Source of the DNA: Skeletonema tropicum
Taxonomy: Eukaryota; Bacillariophyta; Thalassiosirophyceae; Thalassiosirales; Thalassiosiraceae
Direction of reading: 5' to 3'
DNA length: 64,000 nt
Assembly (NCBI GenBank): GCA_037178625.1
Contig: CM074148.1
Coordinates: forward strand, 992,001 to 1,056,000
This document shows positions 43,911 through 53,480 of the stretch, in pieces; position 1 is the stretch's first letter, and each line of letters opens with the position of its first letter. A program made the translations under genes and the position numbers. The notes beneath the pieces are model-generated. The model was not told the origin of the DNA, did no database searches, and saw nothing but the letters and a program-made list of their open reading frames with translations.

Positions 43911-46900
43911 ATGGCAGACCACAACAATACGTTGGAGGAGGGTGCTGGCAGCAGCGGTGACATTGAGCAGGAGCAGGGCATCATGACCTTTGCCTTTGCA
44001 AATACCGACGGCCCACCTCCTTCGCCTTCGGAAGCCGCTGCCATCACTGGAGGCACATCGACAAACTGCACAACAGCAACAGGAGAAACGTGGCTCCCTG
44101 GTGGACTCGAGAATGTAGACGAATATGCAGCTCCGGTGCCTTTGATGCAACAGATGGCTGGTATGGAAATTGAGAAGGAGGAAGAGGCATCGACTGAATA
44201 TGCCTCTAATCCATCACCATCACAGCTGCCTACGATTCAACAGGGTGCGATGCTGGAGCAGATTGAGGATGAAGATGACGCCGAACCGCGTCCATTTAAT
44301 TCTGCAGAGTTTGAAGATGAGTCAAAACCTGAGATTGATTTCGGGACAGAATCAAACGACGGAGATGATGGGCCGCCTCTCCCTCTCACTTTTCAACGAG
44401 ATTCTCTGACTGATGCAGATGAATTAAAGGTGGCAGCATCACAAATTTCAGCATCTAATAGTTATCCTCATGAAGCGACCACTCCCAATGATGTTGCAGA
44501 AAGCAATGATAATGAAACGACTGGGGGGGATCCAGATCCAGAAGATGACGTGCAGCAAGTAAGGGACGACCAATCTCCTGGGGACGAAGAAAATTTGCAG
44601 CAGCGGTTTGTAGCACCCGAAAACAACACTATAAGCGACGATGAGGATGTGGATCAGGTCTTACCAACAGCAGCAGCAGAGAGAAACCCGCCATTGCATA
44701 TTCCAGTAGCATGGGTGGTTGATGATACACCTCCCCAGGCTGTTGTCAATCCGAGTTTTCATGATGCTGTGTATGAAGCGACTCCTCTCGAGCCGTGGTG
44801 GAAACAGAGGCGAATCAAAGTGATGTTGGTGATATTTTGTGTATTGATTACAGCACTGACTGCTGTTGTTGGAGTAACACTGCCACGCTCCCCTGGTGCT
44901 GGTTCTGTTGATAAGCCGATGGGTTTCTCACCTTCTCAATCTCCACTCAAGCGCAATTATGCATGCTTTGCTGATCGTGACAGACTCAAGTCTGCCATTA
45001 ACCAATATGCACAAACCGACTGCAATAAAGGGACAGGCTTTTGCCCTGCTGATATTGTTGATGAGTATGGATGGCCGATTGGGTCGTGGTGTGTGGACGA
45101 GGTAACTGATATGGCAAGCTTATTTGAAGGTCTAGGTACTTTTGACGAAGATATTTCTGGGTGGAATGTTGGTCAAGTTACCACTATGAATCGAATGTTC
45201 TTGGGAGCTACATCATTCAATCAAAATTTATCATCTTGGAATACATCATCTGTTACCAACACAAGAGAGATGTTCAGAGGGGCCACCTCCTTCAACCAGA
45301 ATCTGTGTGTATGGGAGGATACCTTTCCTTACAGCAATGCAAAGGATATTTTTGTGGATTCGGGCTGCAATATTAAAGGCAATCCATCATCTGTATATCG
45401 AGGCCCATTCTGTGCTTCCTACTGTAACGAGATTTCTCCGACGCATTGCTTTACCACTCTGTATGAGCTCAAAGCTGCAGTTGATCTATATGCTAAAGGA
45501 CTCTGGGGTGAAGATGACAGCTCAAAATATGGATGGCCTATTGGGTCTTGGTGTGTGGGCAACGTAACTGACATGTCAGAATTGTTTCGAGATCTTCGTG
45601 TATTCAACGAAGACATTTCAGGGTGGAATGTTGGTCAAGTTACCAGTATGTATGGAATGTTCTGGATAGCTTCATCATTCAATCAGGATTTGTCTCATTG
45701 GAATACTTCAGCCGTAGCATCTATGCGGGGCATGTTCAATGAAGCATCCTCCTTTAATGGCAACATCTCTTCCTGGAACACAGCTGCAGTGGCTGATATG
45801 AGTCTCATGTTCTGGAGAGCTTCATCATTCAACCAAGAAGATCTGTTTCGCTGGGACACTTCAGCTGTGCAAACTATGGCGGAGATGTTCTATGAAGCAT
45901 CTTCGTTTAATGGCGACATCTCGGCTTGGAATACGTCTGCAGTGACTGATATGAGTCTCATGTTCACTAGAGCTTCATCATTCAACCAAGAAGATCTGTC
46001 TCGCTGGGATACTTCAGCTGTTCAAACTATGAGGGGAATGTTCTGGACAGCATCCTCCTTTAATGGTGACATCTCGTCTTGGAACACAGCTGCAGTGACT
46101 GATATGTATGGAATATTCTGGATAGCTTCATCATTCAACCAGGATTTGTCGCATTGGGATACTTCAGCCGTAGCAACTATGCAGGGCATGTTCAATGAAG
46201 CATCATCCTTTAATGGCAACATCTCTTCCTGGAACACAGCTGCAGTGGCTGATATGAGTTACATGTTCTGGAGAGCTTCATCATTCACACAAGATCTGTC
46301 TCGCTGGGACACTTCATTAGTAACAACTATGGCGGAGATGTTCTTAGGAGCATCTTCGTTTAATGGCGACATCTCGGCTTGGAACTACGTCTGCATTGAC
46401 TGATACGAGTTACATGTTCTTGAGAGCTTCATCATTCAACCAAGAAGATCTGTCTCGCTGGGATACTTCAGCTGTTCAAACTATGGCGGAGATGTTCTCT
46501 ATAGCATCCTCCTTTAATGGTGACATCTCGGCTTGGAATACGTCTGCAGTGACTGATATGTATGGAATGTTCTTCAATGCTTCATCATTCACACAAGAAG
46601 ATCTGTCTCGCTGGGATACGTCTGCAGTGACTGATATGAGTGGCATGTTCTATAATGCACCATTCTTCAATGGTGACATCTCGTCTTGGAATACCTCAGC
46701 TGTTCAAGCTATGAATTCGATGTTTAAAGGAGCATCATCCTTTAATGGCAACATCTCATCTTGGAACACAGCTGCAGTGACTGATATGGGATACATGTTC
46801 TGGGGAGCTTCATCATTCAACCAAGTAGATCTGTCTCGCTGGGATACTTCAGCTGTAACTAATATGAGTGGGATGTTCTATGAAGCAACTTCATTCAACC

Positions 46901-47040
46901 AGAATCTGTGTGACTGGGAGGATAACTTTCCTTTCAGCAACGCAACTGATATCTTTGAAGACTCTGGTTGCAAATTTCAAGACAGGCCACGCATTGGACA
47001 GGGAGGGCCATTCTGTGCTTCCTATTGCACCGATAGTTAA
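43911..47040 (+). pseudogene. Membrane-anchored BspA-type DUF285 repeat protein with one frameshift
   Basis: The ORF begins MADHNNTLEEGAGSSGDIEQ with a 300-aa acidic, disordered cytosolic region. A single membrane segment (VMLVIFCVLITALTAVVGVT, about 304-325) follows, and then an outer region with a FADRDRLKSAINQYAQTDC cap and many repeats of about 24 residues, MFxxASSFNxDISxWNTSAVTDM (DUF285, Mycoplasma/BspA-type). The frame breaks at about 46385, where GGAACTACG replaces GGAATACG, a one-base insertion. The repeats continue in the shifted frame to 47040, ending with FPFSNATDIFEDSGCKF...GPFCASYC, as the first cap does. DUF285 proteins are surface proteins of unknown ligand. It is either a recent pseudogene or a base-call error. 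Confidence 0.8.
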
Positions 47041-47678
47041 TGTTTATATCTAGTGCCAATGAATGCGAATAATATAACTTTTGTATTTGTGAGTGCTTTC
47101 TTGGTTTTATCGCTTCCCTAACCAATCCACTTTTGGAATGTGTTTTTTCGGTGGTTGATACGAAGACCAGATATTCCCTACTTAGGAGGTCATGTTCATG
47201 TCATCCCCCTGTTCAAGGGTAGCTTGCTCTACGATAATTACTGGTGTGAAAGATATCACAGACGCAAGATTCGGTCGGTGCCTGAATCATTCTTACCGAA
47301 GTGGAGGTGAACGAGGGTGTTTGAAGTGTTGAGAAGACGCGCTACCAACTGAGCTATAATGTCGACATAATAGCTTAGTTGGTAGCGTGTCATCTCAACA
47401 GTGCTGAAGAAGCAGATGATGGAAAATTGCCTATCTTTCCCTCGCTTTCCAACTGAGATAGTACAACTTGGATGGTTGCTACAGGAAAGTAGCTTGCATC
47501 ATTTGTCCCTTCACCAACACTACTATTTCTACCTCCAACCATCTATCTAAATAATGAGAGGAGCTAAGTCGTTCGGTCGGTCCGGGCCCTTTGGCGTGTC
47601 CTTTGGCCTTCACGGGCATTTTCGATTCGATCGACTCTTTCTTTGATCTTGATTTACCCCTTGCCCCCCCCCCGTTTT
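47041..47678. other. Intergenic, no gene seen apart from a tRNA-like palindrome
   Basis: There is no coding ORF. The palindrome at 47338-47389 is listed separately. Confidence 0.5.
47338..47389. repeat. Palindrome built from two tRNA 5'-half-like sequences
   Basis: The two arms read outward from a central GTCGAC (47361): TATAGCTCAGTTGGTAGCGC on the minus strand and AATAGCTTAGTTGGTAGCGT on the plus strand. Each looks like a tRNA D-arm/A-box. No matching anticodon or T arm follows on either strand, so no functional tRNA is called. Confidence 0.6.
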
Positions 47679-48310
47679 TAGAGTTTTCGATTGACTCTTT
47701 CTTTGATTGGCTTAGATTTGATTGTTCAGGGGGGGACACCCCCCCTTCCCCCCCCGTGTTTAGAATTTTCGATTGACTCTTTCTTTGATTGGCTTAGATT
47801 TGATTGTTCAGGGGGGGACACCCCCCCTTGCCCCCCGTCTTTAGAATTTTCGATTGACTCTTTCTTTGATTGGCTTAGATTTGATTGTTCAGGGGGGGAC
47901 ACCCCCCCTTGCCCCCCGTCTTTAGAATTTTCGATTGACTCTTTCTTTGATTGGCTTAGATTTGATTGTTCAGGGGGGGACACCCCCCCCTTGCCCCCCG
48001 TCTTTAGAATTTTCGATTGACTCTTTCTTTGATTGGCTTAGATTTGATTGTTCAGGGGTGTCTTGTTCAGGGGGGGACACCCCCCCTTGCCCCCCGTCTT
48101 TAGAATTTTCGATTGACTCTTTCTTTGATTGGCTTAGATTTGATTGTTCAGGGGGGGACACCCCCCCTTGCCCCCCGTCTTTAGAATTTTCGATTGACTC
48201 TTTCTTTGATTGGCTTAGATTTGATTGTTCAGGGGGGGACACCCCCCCTTGCCCCCCCCGTTTTTAGAATTTTCGATTGACTCTTTGTTTGATTGGCTTA
48301 GATTTGACGA
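47679..48310. repeat. 81-bp minisatellite with GGGGGGGACACCCCCCC hairpins
   Basis: TAGAATTTTCGATTGACTCT recurs at 47761, 47842, 47923, 48005, 48101, 48182 and 48265, plus a diverged first unit at 47679. The spacing is 81-83 bp except one 96-bp unit with a 15-bp internal duplication (GGTGTCTTGTTCAGG). Each unit has a G7-ACA-C7 hairpin and a C-rich run. As 81 is divisible by three, both strands show long spurious ORFs. Confidence 0.9.
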
Positions 48311-48648
48311 GATGCATGGAATAGGAAAGATCTAAATAAGGACGGGCGAGTATGCAAGGGTATTTGGGAGAACGGAAAGATCGTATATGAAGGAGAGTTG
48401 AACGAAAATGGGAAGCCACACGGAAGAGGCAAATGGACCTACTCGGATTCGGTGAATGGAAGAGAGGAAAGAAGTGTGGTCAGTTTGAAAACATTTATAT
48501 TGTCAGGGTCGAGGTCAGCGAGCAAGTCTACTACGAGAACGATGAAGTCAAATCGGACTCAAACGTGAAGCGTGAAGCACTGGATGCAGACACCGATAAT
48601 GAAGATGCCCCACCGAGCAAGCGCCGTAACATTTGCGTTACTAGGTAA
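48311..48648 (+). pseudogene. MORN-repeat protein, C-terminal remnant
   Basis: One frame reads NKDGRVCKGIWENGKIVYEG, then ELNENGKPHGRGKWTYSDS, a MORN-type repeat (YEGExxxGxxHGxGxxxY). The next MORN-like piece, GEWKRGKKCGQFENIYIVRV, is in another frame and runs to a plausible C terminus (ALDADTDNEDAPPSKRRNIC) at 48648. A single base separates the frames near 48450. The 5' part is missing at the minisatellite. MORN proteins are membrane- or cytoskeleton-linked scaffolds. Confidence 0.55.
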
Positions 48649-48797
48649 GAAGATGAGGCAGAAAGGAAGAATGTGTTTTAAGTAATTTGGATTCATATGT
48701 GGATTCACAGAAAGAGAAAGTGAAGAATTATAAATCCCAAAAAAGGGCGCTCACCAATCATTGATTGGCAGTCTTTATTTATTTTAGTTTTTTAATA

Positions 48798-49229
48798 TTA
48801 GGCACGCTCTCCCCTTATACGACGAGCCAGCTGCATATCCTTTGGCATGATGGTCACACGCTTTGCATGTATTGCACACAAGTTTGTGTCCTCAAAGAGG
48901 CCAATGAGATAAGCCTCACTCGCCTCCTGCAATGCCAAAATGGCTGTGGACTGGAACCTGAGGTCTGATTTCATGTCCTGTGCAATCTCCCTGACCAATC
49001 TCTGGAAGGGTGCTTTTCGGAGAAGAAGATCAGTGGACTTTTGGTAACGACGGATCTCACGGAGAGCAACTGTTCCCGGACGGTAACGGTGAGGTTTTCT
49101 GACCCCTGCGGCTGTAGGAGCAGATTTACGTGCGGCCTTTGTGGTGAGTTGTTTCCGTGGAGCCTTACCTCCAGTTGATTTTCGTGCTGTCTTCAATCGT
49201 TTCCACACGTTCACATTAAACCTCTTCAT
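48798..49229 (-). CDS. Divergent histone H3 variant
   Basis: 143 aa. From [15 protein letters not shown] on, the protein aligns without gaps to H3 residues 6-135, including [42 protein letters not shown] and RRIRGERA. Canonical MARTKQ is replaced by [13 protein letters not shown], so R2 and K4 are absent. Other changes are A21T, 31-33 TAA, K36R, L65A, F78M, and 87-90 TAIL (neither the S-AVM of H3.1 nor the AAIG of H3.3). K9, K14, K18, K23 and K27 are kept. The TTGAAG just before ACAGCA could be a splice acceptor, but no MARTKQ exon is visible upstream within this window. It packages DNA in nucleosomes if expressed; the intact fold argues for function. Confidence 0.8.
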   Translation of the reverse strand: MKRFNVNVWKRLKTARKSTGGKAPRKQLTTKAARKSAPTAAGVRKPHRYRPGTVALREIRRYQKSTDLLLRKAPFQRLVREIAQDMKSDLRFQSTAILALQEASEAYLIGLFEDTNLCAIHAKRVTIMPKDMQLARRIRGERA

Positions 49230-49885
49230 AGATAATCCCTCTCACATAAATCAATATTCTCCCAACCGTGTCTCAGTAATCACTACACAGCATTCGTAGA
49301 AGGCAATGTACAACCTTTATTACATAATTATTAAAGTGTTACATAACGTACTATTTGAATACTGCTATGTATATAAGTAGACACAATCAATATCGTAGTA
49401 GATAGCCGGTGCCTCCTCTCTTATTTAGAAAACCCGCGCAGCGGCTAGATGAGCGTCAGCGAGGCTAGTGACTATGAAGGTACATACTCATCAACAACTC
49501 ATTGTTTACATACATTGATGCCATTTCACCTGGACAGACCAGTTAGTACAAAAAATAAGTGTAGAAGTAGGACAAAATACATTTCGCCAATTGCAGCAGC
49601 GTACTTAGATTACATCATGTTCCAATGATGCAGCGGGCTCATGTACGAGTCTCTTTTCCATTCGTCGAGATGAGATAAATAGCCGCCAGACATGCGAGGA
49701 AACAAAAACTGAGTATCATAACCCCTCCAATTCATTGCCAATCTCATTATCATCATCCTCTGACTCCTCCCCTTCTGAATACTATTCCTCGAGCTTATCT
49801 TCATCTTCATTAACTTCTGACTCTTCTAATAAATAAATACAAGTTAATCAGATTAGATATCTACACGAGTGTAATCTGGACCGGC
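49230..49885. other. Intergenic; contains an acidic-tail fragment of the LRR_5 family
   Basis: Around 49740-49830 on the minus strand the text NEDEDKLEE-YSEGEESE resembles the acidic C-terminal tail of the neighbouring LRR_5 gene (DENEPEEEYSEG), suggesting a local duplication or an alternative 3' end. Otherwise no gene is seen. Confidence 0.4.
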
Positions 49886-50881
49886 TTAGGTACCACGTAC
49901 GGTCTTTTGGATTGCCGAAAGGATTGCCAGACAGCAACCTTCTGAATACTCTTCCTCTGGCTCGTTTTCATCTTCGTCCTCTTCTTCAAATGTGTGTCTT
50001 GGCAGTGCAAGAAAAGAGATCACGTTATTCATAACAATGTCGCGAGGTAAAGCAAGCTGGAGTGTAGTTGAAGCCTCGTTCAACACTCGTTGATGTTCTT
50101 CTTGGTAGTCCACAATTTTGCCAAAAACTGATCTAATCCACCCTCGTATCGCCTCAGCCTTCTCCCCCAAAGGACCGCCGAATGCATCATCCCAGCCAGC
50201 AAATGTGTCGGGAAGAGTCTCATTGATTGAATCAATTTCTTCATTCATATCATTTTTCCACTCCTCCATGTGTAAAGCGGCGATAGTTTCGTGTAGTAAT
50301 GGTCCCTCAATCAGATCAATGCACTCCAAACAGTCACACCCCTGGAAAATATCATCCGCAGTGAACAAGCCATTCTTCAATGGGATGGTGATTTGTTCCA
50401 GAGATTCGCAACCAATAAATGCTCTCTCCTCAATTCTTTTCAGCTTTTTACCAAATTTCACGTCCGTCAGGGCTTCACACCATTCGAATGCAGCCTCCTC
50501 AACAACTTCGGCACATGGCAGGTGGATGCTCCTCAAAGCTTTGCATATGGAGAAGGTCTCGTCTCCAATTCTTTCCAACTTGTCACATTTCACATCCGTC
50601 AAGGCTCTACAATCATTGAATGCAGCCGCCTCAGCAATTTTGACGCCCGGCATGATTACTCGTCTCAATGAACGGCAGCACCAGAATGCCTCTTGTTCAA
50701 TCCGTTCGACTTTCTCATGGCAGATGACTTCGACTATGTTGGGATGCCATTTGAATGCCCATCTCCGAACGAATGTGGTGAATTCATGCACAGTGACGTG
50801 AGTTACATCCTCCGGAATATGTTCGTCTTCCTCACCCCTGTAGAGGTATCTAACGAAATTATTATCGCCCTCGTCCGACAT
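49886..50881 (-). CDS. BspA-type LRR_5 repeat protein, intact
   Basis: 331 aa from MSDEGDNNFVRYLYRGEEDE, the start shared with the frameshifted paralogue at 3319; the ORF extends 27 codons further upstream without homology. About six LRR_5 repeats follow (VICHEKVERIEQEAFWCCRS, LTDVKCDKLERIGDETFSIC, KFGKKLKRIEERAFIGCESL). A helical region then follows (EKAEAIRGWIRSVFGKIVDY), then LALPRDIVMNNVISFLALP and an acidic tail. No signal peptide is evident with this start. The role is unknown; LRR_5 repeats are protein-interaction solenoids. It shares a 100-bp upstream block with the ankyrin gene at 62213. Confidence 0.85.
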   Translation of the reverse strand: MSDEGDNNFVRYLYRGEEDEHIPEDVTHVTVHEFTTFVRRWAFKWHPNIVEVICHEKVERIEQEAFWCCRSLRRVIMPGVKIAEAAAFNDCRALTDVKCDKLERIGDETFSICKALRSIHLPCAEVVEEAAFEWCEALTDVKFGKKLKRIEERAFIGCESLEQITIPLKNGLFTADDIFQGCDCLECIDLIEGPLLHETIAALHMEEWKNDMNEEIDSINETLPDTFAGWDDAFGGPLGEKAEAIRGWIRSVFGKIVDYQEEHQRVLNEASTTLQLALPRDIVMNNVISFLALPRHTFEEEDEDENEPEEEYSEGCCLAILSAIQKTVRGT

Positions 50882-51217
50882 GATTTGATTCACGAAGTAT
50901 GAATGACTGAATAGTAACGACGGCAGCAACTCAAAACAATATATAGTTCCACAGACACTCACACTTCAATACTTCTCCAGAGAATAGCACCAAAATCTTA
51001 TATGTTGTATTCTGTATTCTTCACCCCACATACAGTCCCAGCTCTCAAATGTATTCAATAATTAATCTTTTTTTAAGCACTATAATCAACCAGCAATGAG
51101 CATTATTTAGCAAGGCAGGAAATCAACCAGCTCTTTTCAGCACGGCAACTCTTCTTCGTGAAGGCACACCCATCATCTATCAACATACTTTCGAAGCGCC
51201 ATGCTGCATACAGCATA

Positions 51218-51325
51218 TGCAGCATAGTACTGAATGATTATGCCGGAGAAGTTCTCATCCACCACAGGCCATTCCCCTCAAGCCCCAATGAATGGATGCC
51301 TCACAGGCCATTCTCTAACAGTCGT
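51218..51325. repeat. Upstream block shared with the ankyrin gene (second copy at 62366-62512)
   Basis: Both copies contain GCAGCATAGTACTGAATGA, CCGGAGAAG, CACAGGCCATTCCCCTCAAG, GAATGGATGCCTCACAGGCC and ATTCTCTA, in the same order and orientation. Each lies 150-450 bp upstream of a minus-strand gene start (50881 and 62213). It may be a dispersed repeat or a shared promoter block. Confidence 0.7.
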
Positions 51326-51472
51326 TTTCTTCCCTATGCATTATTATCAAGACAGGTCACTCTCTAGAGAGTAGAAGTACTTGCACGCTACTTATTACTC
51401 TTGAGAGCGGAGCGCAAAGCAAGTGACAGCCAGCGGCGGAGCGAGCGAGGGCGAGAAGCGAGAAGTGAATGA

Positions 51473-52674
51473 ATGAAGTCGTATCCATTCTCTTACGGTA
51501 CTAAACACCCCGATTTCGATCTACATCCATCAATTTCGACAAAGGACAGTACCAAAGAACATAAAAGAAATGTCAAACGGTTTTCATCCCTACTCATACG
51601 TATGGCTTTGGGTATGTGTTTACGAATGAACATCTGGGAAACAACAGAACAACTCATATGCCCCTTCTGCAAACAAGACTTCGACACAAAAGGAGACCAT
51701 CTATATCAATGCAGCCACCTCAGCAAACAAATCAAAACAAAGATGCACAACAAATGGAGAGATATGTGGCACAAGGAGATGGAAACACTCATTCCTTTCA
51801 TCCAACTTCCAGATTCAAAAATCAGAAAAGAAACTACAGCTACAGGCCTAGTCCGCAGCATCAGAAGTCCAACATCAAACCATTCGACACCCATTTCAAC
51901 CTCCCAATCGTCTCAAACGAGGGCCACTTCAAATGCAAACTATCAAAAATTGGATTTGACATGATCACATGCAACTCTGACACTTGTCCTTCTCCATCCC
52001 GAGGTGGAAGTAAAGCTAAATCAAACAATATCGTCGCTTCACTCCTTTCGGCAGAGAAGAGCAAGTTTCAAAGAGGCAGAGGTTCCAATGCATCACGCAC
52101 TGACAGCTCATCACAAATAACACTTACCGGAGAACAAATCATCGGAGAGTATCTGAACATGCAACTACTCCCCTTCGCAATCAGCCCACTAGGACTCTTC
52201 TGACCTACAATTAATTACTTCCTATACGGCACACCTCCAAATGGCGACTACAAAACACTCCACAACATCGACAAGTCCAAATTTCCAAACGCCTCCAACA
52301 TGACTCACCAAGCATTCACTAGAACCCCATCAAACATCCTAGAACGAGCCGACTCAATTTGGAAATCAAAACAACGAAACTATCACTACGGGGGATCTTA
52401 CAAAAGCCCTGACCCAAGCACCTATTACACACAAATATTCGGGAGAACGGTTTGCAAGGCAAATGGCTCAGCAGGACTAGCTGCCATTCAAGCACTCTAT
52501 GAGAGCAACAATGGCCCGAACACCACATCATCACTCAATGATGACCAAATTTCATATTTATTACACAGTACAGGTGGCAGATCTACTTCACAAAGAAGTA
52601 GCTCTCAGTCGACTCAAGGGTCTTCTCAGCCATCTACAGATACTTTTCTTGTTTACAATACCAGTGATACGTAG
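51473..52674 (+). pseudogene. Decayed retroelement ORF, C-terminal tail
   Basis: Frame one (51473 on) reads CPFCKQDFDTKGDHLYQCSH, then HNKWRDMWHKEMETLIPFIQ: a CCHC-type finger of the kind found after the reverse transcriptase in some non-LTR elements. It shifts near 51870 into PFDTHFNLPIVSNEGHFKCK... and, after a TGA at 52201-52203, TINYFLYGTPPNGDYKTLHN...IWKSKQRNYHYGGSYKSP to a stop at 52674. One frameshift and one stop imply a relatively young pseudogene. The 5' part with the polymerase domain is absent. Confidence 0.6.
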
Positions 52675-52945
52675 TAGTTTACCGTAGCACAGAAATAACC
52701 TAAAGCCCCCCACACACAGAACTTCGCTTCGAATGTAGTTGGGTTCAAACTGGTTGGCCTCATGTCCCTGCTGGCTGCTGGTGATTCAACATAAACCATA
52801 TTCGATATCGATATGTACGCATTTAGACGAGGAATCAGCAGTAGCTGTAGATGGAGACTGTAATTAGAGTGACGGATTGAGATGGAAGGAACGGAATGAG
52901 TGAAATCTTGGACAAGTTGAGAGGTGTCATAAAGGGTGATCAGAT

Positions 52946-53123
52946 TATTTCAACTCGCTGTAGGGAGTCTTGTTCTATTGGGACAGGCTACGACGGCGTG
53001 CGTTGAATAGCTGTAGATTCATGCCATAATTTGTTTAAGAGATGAATTATCACAACACTGATGCACTCGCTGATGCAGCCCCGATAAGCCAATGGTTTAG
53101 GGCTTCCGCAGTGCCTCGAAAGA
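52946..53123. repeat. 178-bp direct repeat, left copy
   Basis: From TATTTCAACTCGCTGTAGGG to GTGCCTCGAAAGA, identical to 60379-60556. Flanking sequences differ on both sides. It may be part of an LTR or a segment moved by gene conversion. Confidence 0.9.
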
Positions 53124-53264
53124 GTTTATCAGACCCAAACATTCGTGTATTGTTTGCGGTGTTGTTCGAGATAGATGCTAAGATACGAAGGCGCTCTCAC
53201 TGGACTCGAAATGGATCGATTGCGGGCACCTGTTGTGTGCTGCTTGAGATGCCGTTGAGTGCCG

Positions 53265-53480
53265 ACTCCCTGACGCGAGAGGAGTATAAAGATGGTTACT
53301 CCATGACAAGAGAGGAGTATAAAGATTGAGCTTGGAGTTTTTAGTGTTAATTCTTTTCTGGAATGGACATAAAGGCGAAAGGTGCATAACACTATGGATC
53401 GATGGTCATGAGTGTGACCGATTGAGATTCGTTGAATGCCGGCTCCCTAACCAGAGAGGAGTATAAATATTGGAGCTCTA
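53265..53480. repeat. Repeated GAGAGGAGTATAAA motif, three copies
   Basis: GAGAGGAGTATAAA stands at about 53279, 53311 and 53454. Two copies are preceded by similar text (TGCCGACTCCCTGACGCG / TGCCGGCTCCCTAACCA). The TATAAA core could be a promoter of a lost element. Confidence 0.6.

Noticed and set aside
47340..47420. Functional tRNA gene on either strand
   Set aside because: A D-arm-like sequence is present, but no pairing acceptor stem, anticodon stem or GGTTCGA-type T arm follows.
47691..48267. Long ORFs on both strands of the 81-bp minisatellite
   Set aside because: The period is a multiple of three, so any stop-free frame is copied; frames change with the odd-length units, and there is no start or domain.
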